Shown: positions 58,726 to 64,000 of the stretch, piece by piece
How the letters are laid out: every line of letters starts with the position of its first letter
How positions within the stretch are numbered: the first letter of the stretch is position 1
Origin: Erigeron canadensis
Taxonomy: Eukaryota > Streptophyta > Magnoliopsida > Asterales > Asteraceae
Direction of reading: 5' to 3'
Assembly: GCF_010389155.1 (NCBI RefSeq)
Contig: NC_057764.1
Span: 11,656,001 to 11,720,000 of the forward strand
DNA: 64,000 nt
The notes under the pieces: model-generated
Told to the model about the DNA's origin: nothing
The model's database searches: none
The model's input: the letters and a program-made list of their open reading frames with translations, nothing else
Translations under genes and position numbers: made by a program

Positions 58726-59310
58726 AATCGACTCAAGAGAAAGATCTTCATTCGAGCCTCAGATTTTCTCAAGTATTCTGATGGTACTTTGAATTATTGT
58801 TTATCTATTCTGAGTGCATTAGATGAAGATTCTGACAACGAAGAAGAGGAAAGCATCAAGTCTCAGAGAGGAGATCATATAAGACGTATCAAAGCTACTC
58901 TTGAGATGTGTCAAAGAATAAGAGATCTCATTGTTGCAAGAACTCCCAAGGCTCAAGAAGGAATTATTCATACTGAGACTGGTTCATGGGTTCTTTCGAA
59001 TTCTAGCCACAAACTTGGTCCTCATAACATTCCACCTGTGAATTTCCAAGATAACATCAGGTTGCCAGATGAACGTCCTGAAGGTGATAACTGGCATTTT
59101 ATCCCCAAGAAGTATTGGAAAGACACATGGAACCGTTATAAGAAGAGAGTCTTCTGGAGTTCAAAGATTGACAAGCCAACAACATCAAATGTTGCTCAAA
59201 AGATAGAAGAAGAAAAAGAACAAGCAAAGGCGAGCAAGCAAAAGAAGAAGACAACAAAGGAAGTGATGTTGGACAACCAAGCACTAAGGGGGAGAATGTT
59301 AGAAATATAA
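58726..59310 (+). pseudogene. Unrecognised C-terminal ORF of element F
   Basis: Open frame entering from C1's LTR (an upstream ATG in the LTR is not native): NRLKRKIFIRASDFLKYSDG, acidic DEDSDNEEEES, then RIRDLIVARTPKAQEG, DNWHFIPKKYWKDTWNRYKK, and a Lys/Gln-rich coil (EEEKEQAKASKQKKKTTKE). The stop lies 12 bp inside F's LTR. I do not recognise it; its place directly before a polypurine tract marks it as the last ORF of an LTR element. Start missing because C1 is inserted there. Confidence 0.55.
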
Positions 59311-59568
59311 AATAGTGCTTAGTTGTATTTAAAAACAATGTACTCTTGTGTATTAATTGTAAGGTTGAGGGGGAGCTTGTGTAAAATGCTTAGTGTATAA
59401 ATACCCCTCAAGCCTTCAATCCTTGTAACACTTTGAAAGATTTTCTCACACTTTTGATCATGGTATGAAATCAGATCTTCCACACACACACACCTTTCTC
59501 TCTCAAGAACACACACATTCCACCATTGTTGAATACCTATCTTCTGCATCAAAACACGAATTAAAACA
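59297..59568 (+). repeat. 3' LTR of element F (272 bp)
   Basis: Preceded by CTAAGGGGGAGAA; starts TGTTAGAAATAT and ends ATTAAAACA. TATAAATA at 59396-59403 and a CA-rich stretch near 59480. It lies in the gag-protease region of gypsy element G, whose frame resumes at about 59572. Confidence 0.75.
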
Positions 59569-61884
59569 AGGTTTCACATCTCGGATCTTGGAGTTTAGGT
59601 GGGAGTATGCCCATCACAACGGCACTAACTTCTTCATTTAAAACAATTTTCTTTGGAAGTTTATGGTGTCGTTTTTGGGTACACAACTCCTTAAGATATT
59701 TAGCATAAGTCGGAACTTGTTTGATTATGTCAATAAGAGGTATATTAATTTTCATTTGCTTAAAAGTTTCCCACATTTCTTCCTCAAAGGGAACTGTTTT
59801 CTTAAGTGTAGGCCTAATTTTTGGATCAATTAAAGCCAAAGGAAAAGGAACGTTATTGCCCTCCATATCTTTGTTTTTCAGAAAATTTTCCATTAAACCT
59901 ATTGTTTTCTACCTCTTTAAAAACCACTTTTTTATATGATTTAGGTAGAACAAATTCTGGTTCATGCTCACTATCATGACTCTCATACATCCTCCACTAC
60001 ACCATCAACAAGTGATGATGGAGGGACAACTTTATTATCATAAATCCTACCACTACGAAGAGTACTTACATTGTTGATCTCCACATTTTTGACATTCTTG
60101 GAGCCGCCACATTTTTCCCAGATTCTTGCTCAATTCTGATACATCCTCTGCCAATTGACCAACTTGCTTTTGCAAAGATTCAACCGTCTTGTCCCGAAAT
60201 CTCATTCTTTCTTTCCATTTCCTTCAAGTACACCATGATTTCCTGGGTTGACACATCATTACCTCCCGAAGGTCAACCTTGGTTATTACCTTGTTGATAG
60301 TTCCTTGGATAGCCTCTATTGAATCCTCCCTTATTTTGGCCACCTGGGTATCTCCCTTGGTTCTAATTTCGGCCTTGGAATGGTTGAGATGGTGCTCCAC
60401 TATATTGGTTGTTTCCTTGAAAGTTCAGGTTGAGTTGGTTTGAAGAATTCCCATATTGATTAGGATGATTTCTCATTCCCAGATTATAAGTGTTGGAGTT
60501 CATGTCAAATTGCCTATTTTCCCCATACACTTGATTCACTTCTTCAACTTGCTCCGGGACTACTGAACATTGCAAAGCCATATGTCCAAGCTCATCACGA
60601 CTTTCATAAATCGGATATTCTTGAGAAACTTGAGCAACTCCTCGATTTTCAGCTTTCCCCAACTTGGCAAATTTTTGTTCCAATGCCTCAAGTCGATCTT
60701 TGGTGCCTTGCTCTCCTATTCAATTGCGCTTGCCTTTTTCTCTAAGAATTTCCAATTAATATCTTCGGGCCAAGAAAGTTCCATTGCTAATAGAATTCAC
60801 ATCTCGTTTTTATTCCGATAACAATCCATCATAAAACGCTGTGATCAACTCCCATTTATTAATCCCATGATGTGGACATGTTCTCAACAACTCATTGAAC
60901 CTCTTGAAAGCTTCATAAAATGCCAATAACTCATTTAGCAATCCCATGATGTAATACTCATCCAAGAATTTCATGTATCACTAGTCTTTTGCATGGTGTA
61001 ATACTCATCCAAGAATTGTTGTTGCATTTCAGCCCATGTAAAGATACTACCCGATGGCAATGCCAAGAACCATTGCTTTGTTTTATCCTTTAAGGAGAAA
61101 TTAAATAAGACTAGCTTGACTTCATCCAGTGAAAATCCTTGTGCTCCAATAGTTCCACAAATCCCCTCAAACTATGACAAGTGCAAATTAGGCTCTTCCA
61201 CCGCTTTCCCATAAAAACTCGGCAAAATACTCAAACATTGAGGTCTAACTTCAAATGCTTTACCTCTCAACACCGGTGGTACTATTGTTGAAGCATTTAT
61301 GGCTATGCCGGGTCAGAAATGACTATCAACTCCTTGTAGTGGAGGTTGATAGTTCATCTTTGGAATGGCACGGTTATGTTGTTGATGATTGGGCGGAACT
61401 CCATGACGGTAGTGGTGTGGTGGTGGACCATGAGGAATTCTTGGTCCATGGTTGATGTACTGAGGTTGGTTATATTGGTTGTATTGATAATTTTGTGGTT
61501 GCACATAATCTTCCCCATCATTCCAATCATACCCATCTGAACGATCATCAAATCTCCCATCATGCCAATTATCAACCCTTTTATACATTGACTCCTCCAT
61601 ATACCGTGATGCATCTCCAATGTAGGTTTGTGTTCCTTTTCAGTTAGAGTTTGTGAAACCACTCCTCACAGATCGGGGTAGGTGTTGTGGTTGACGTTGG
61701 TTTTGAAGTTGGGTATTTTGTTCAAGGTTAGGTTCTTATGGATTCCGGTTGGTTGGATGATTGGTGGTATATTTCCGGGATTACTCAGGTTTACACAGTG
61801 AAGTACTCGGTTTCTCCTAGTTGTTTTCTCAATTTTCGGATCAAACAACAAAGGTGACTTTTTCTTTGAATACCTCGTATGCAT
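59569..61884 (-). pseudogene. Gag to protease region of gypsy element G
   Basis: Several frameshifted pieces in order. MHTRYSKKKSPLLFDPKIEK (61884) is an Athila-type gag start. Then a Gln/Asn/Tyr-rich stretch (61600-61313), core FYEAFKRFNELLRTCPHHG (about 60910-60850), and YESRDELGHMALQC ... QVEEVNQVYG (60610-60520), where the zinc knuckle has lost Cys residues. A TYAKYLKELCTQKR ... LPPKLQDP block (59750-59590) is typical of the linker before Athila protease. Many stops. A 20-bp phrase, GTAATACTCATCCAAGAATT, is duplicated at about 60950 and 60998. Non-functional. Confidence 0.75.
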
Positions 61885-62049
61885 GCACTACCTGTAATCT
61901 GCACACAATCAACACACCTAGTGTAATACTGAACTACAAGAATTCAACAGGAGAGAAAATTAACTACGAACAAAAACTAAACTAATTCTTTTTTTATTTT
62001 TCTGAAAATTTTGAACTAAACTAATTAAAAACACACTTTGCACACCGAT
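61885..62049 (-). other. Leader of element G
   Basis: Non-coding stretch of about 165 bp between primer site and gag start. Confidence 0.5.
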
Positions 62050-62067
62050 TCCCCGGTAACAGCGCCA
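62050..62067 (-). other. Primer binding site of element G
   Basis: Minus-strand TGGCGCTGTTACCGGGGA, close to the Athila/Tat consensus TGGCGCCGTTGCCGGGGA. Confidence 0.85.
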
Positions 62068-62072
62068 AAATT

Positions 62073-63344
62073 TGATCGATGTCGTTGGACCGATCAAAAA
62101 CATAAACTAAATACCACTAATTAGCAAGGGTAAGTCGAGTATCATTTCCATAGGGAATCATAGGAAATTATTAAACAATTTACAAGGTTAATTAATCTAG
62201 GCATAAACTTAAAATCGATTAATCGATTGATTGGATTCAAACTGAATTTAATTATGAACTTAACAAAACAATTTAATAAAAAAAAGTAGATCATTCTCAT
62301 GCTCTCAATTATGTTTTCAAATATGTAACCTAACTTATATTCATGGGAAATCACATAGACATGATTCGTTATAACGTTTGGATTGAATGACTTTAAGAAC
62401 TAAATTAATCGGTTGTGATGATTCATGATAACAAAAACCGGGAAATTGACACAACTAGATTTTCAATTCATTAAAATAAAATTACAAGTTCATGAGAGAT
62501 TCATTCAATAATCAATGATAATTAACAATTTAAAATCAAAGGATAGATGAATTTCATTCAAAGTCATAAACAAGTAATCATTCAAACAATCCAAACAACA
62601 TTAGATGTAAAAGACTAATGAGGAATTAAACGTATAATCCAACATGAATATGAGAAAACTTGAACATAATTGTCTTCTATAATTGTTCACATGAGAATGA
62701 TCAAAAGAAACTTAGCCTAGCATCTTCATCAATTATTCTTCAGGCTATGATCTCCATGGAATTGTGATATGGTGATGAATTTTTGGTCTTGAGAACTTCT
62801 GGAACTACTATTGTGTGTGAAAAGTATGAAGGATAACTTCCCAAGTCGTGTTTTGAATTAGATAAAAACTGAAAAATAATAAAACCCAAAAATTCGGATT
62901 TTTGCACAGCAGGTGGCGTAATATACAACCCCTTCTAGCGTAAGGTACACCTACATGATTCTGGCCTAGCGTAACCTACGCTGGTAACTGACGTAGCTTA
63001 CGGTCTATCATAAAGTGATGTTTTGCTTTATGCCACCTTGAAGTCTCTTACGCCAACAAAACTGGCCCAGCGTAAGGTACGGCCCATCTGGGCATAACCT
63101 ACGTTCCTTCAGATTTGCCCAGCGTAACCTACGCCAATGATGGGCGTAAGGCTCCTTGAAACTTTCAGATTTTCAGATTTCGCATCCTTGGCTCTTTTGA
63201 CTCGTTTCTTGATTCAACTAGCCTTAACACGTAACTTGTTGCCTGAAACACTTAACAAACATAAAGGTACCCCTAATCGTCTATTAAGCTTTACAAAACA
63301 AGTCGGTTTTACATCTTAAAGTCATGCATTTTAGGCGTTTATCA
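62073..63344 (-). repeat. 5' LTR of element G (1,272 bp)
   Basis: On the minus strand it starts TGATAAACGCCTAAAATGC (63344) and ends CATCGATCA (62073). 62925-63150 holds at least seven copies of an AGCGTAA(G/C)(G/C)TACG-like motif in alternating forms. The outer flank is TGCTC; its partner duplication is not found. Confidence 0.8.
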
Positions 63345-64000
63345 TGCTCTGACATCATATTTTTCATCTTTTAATGTCAACTGAACAATAAAATCTCCTT
63401 GAATGTGAAAGAGGCAATGCCAATGATCAGAACATCAAATATACATATTATATTCTCTTTTATATATACGAGCATAATACTCGCGCGTTGCTGTGAAATT
63501 TTGTTTTAGGAGTGACAATTTGTTATAAGGGTATATATGGTAATTTGGTGTTGTAGTGTGTGGAGAGGCATTTTGGGAACCATAAATAAACCTATATATA
63601 TCTATTAAAACATTAAATGAGTAAAGATATATATAAATCTATATACATCTATTAAAACAGTAGATATCTTAGCCTTCTACAACCTCTTCAAACATAAAGC
63701 TATCTTCAAACATTGCCACATAAGATTTTATCCTACGTGGCATTACAACATTTTTTAACAATATTTATTAATTAAATATTAAATAAAAAAGATATTTATA
63801 TACAAACTTAAGAAATAAATACTTTGTATTTGAAGGAAAAAATCCTATAAGAAAAAAAGATAATTGCATTCATTGTATCTAAATTTATGTGGCAAATATA
63901 TTTAACAAAAATAATATAAAAGCATATGTTATCAAAATCCTTTCATGATAGAAATTTAGATATTTTCTAACTTGATAAATGATATCACAATACGATTCAT
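63345..64000. other. AT-rich tail, unassigned
   Basis: No coding region. Contains ACGAGCATAATACTCGCGCG (about 63466-63485), a small CGAG/CTCG hairpin, and two copies of ATCTATTAAAACA (about 63599 and 63647). These are reminiscent of plant Helitron ends, but no TC...CTRRT boundary could be set. Confidence 0.35.

Larger units (their letters stand above)
59569..63344 (-). mobile_element. Ty3/gypsy element G (Athila-like), 5' part
   Basis: Minus-strand: 5' LTR (63344 to 62073), primer site TGGCGCTGTTACCGGGGA, degenerate gag, and the start of the protease region, where F is inserted. Pol and 3' LTR are not found on the far side of the nest, so they are deleted or lie outside the window. Confidence 0.8.

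Noticed and set aside
63466..63670. Helitron
   Set aside because: Hairpin and ATCTATTAAAACA motifs are suggestive, but no 5' TC or 3' CTRRT end, AT insertion site or RepHel coding could be identified.
1..64000. Host genes, tRNA, rRNA, CRISPR arrays or bacterial operons
   Set aside because: No host protein family, cloverleaf or spaced repeat array was recognised; every long ORF is assigned to a transposable element or its third-ORF class.

Overview
The window looks like intergenic, heterochromatin-type DNA from a plant nuclear genome. It is AT-rich and almost wholly built of nested, decayed LTR retrotransposons plus DNA-transposon ends. Plant-type Ty1/copia primer binding sites (TGGTATCAGAGC), Tat/Athila-type Ty3/gypsy primer sites (TGGCGC...) and CACTA termini (CACTACTAGAAAA) point to a flowering plant. 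A eudicot, perhaps Asteraceae, is my guess from the style of the SIRE-like elements and is not proven. I see no convincing host gene, tRNA, rRNA or CRISPR.

Layout, left to right. (A) 1-5939: minus-strand copia element cut by the window edge, with RT, INT, PR, gag, a long leader and the 5' LTR. 5940-7480: AT-rich DNA ending in a CACTA right terminus. (B) about 7610-11069: minus-strand Ty3/gypsy (Tat-like) gag-protease remnant without RT, split by a solo LTR of copia family C (8650-9330, target duplication CCCGA). 11070-11901: a second CACTA right terminus, then a ~46-bp tandem repeat. (H) 12143-13486: 3' end and LTR of a SIRE-like element.

(C1) 13487-58725 is the 5'-truncated host of a large nest. 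It holds RT/RNase H, then a long spacer, a third ORF (ORF3), an intron-like stretch, a fourth coding segment, the polypurine tract and a 3' LTR. ORF3 of C1 is split at 18189 by SIRE-like element D, and D's own third ORF is split by element E (28983-39991). Farther right, C1 is split by a second copy of its own family, C2 (42806-57352, duplication ATTTC). C2 in turn carries a 2.57-kb solo LTR (52910-55474, duplication AACAG).

(F) 58726-59568 is the 3' end of a short-LTR element into which C1 seems to have inserted. F sits in the gag-protease region of minus-strand Athila-like element (G) 59569-63344. 63345-64000 is AT-rich and unassigned.

The most interesting feature is the set of extra ORFs downstream of pol. 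Families C and D/E differ in gag, LTR and pol, yet both carry a large ORF3 whose N-terminal domain shares a clear motif (x-L-x-R ... A-L-T-x-x-P ... E-F-W-x-[TS]-A). In D and E, ORF3 lies between two nearly identical polypurine tracts. In C it is preceded by a promoter-like module and may be spliced in frame to the fourth segment. E has lost its reverse transcriptase, but its ORF3 still spans 1,324 codons with only three stops. All ORFs here carry premature stops, mostly of the C-to-T / G-to-A kind expected for methylated, silenced repeats.
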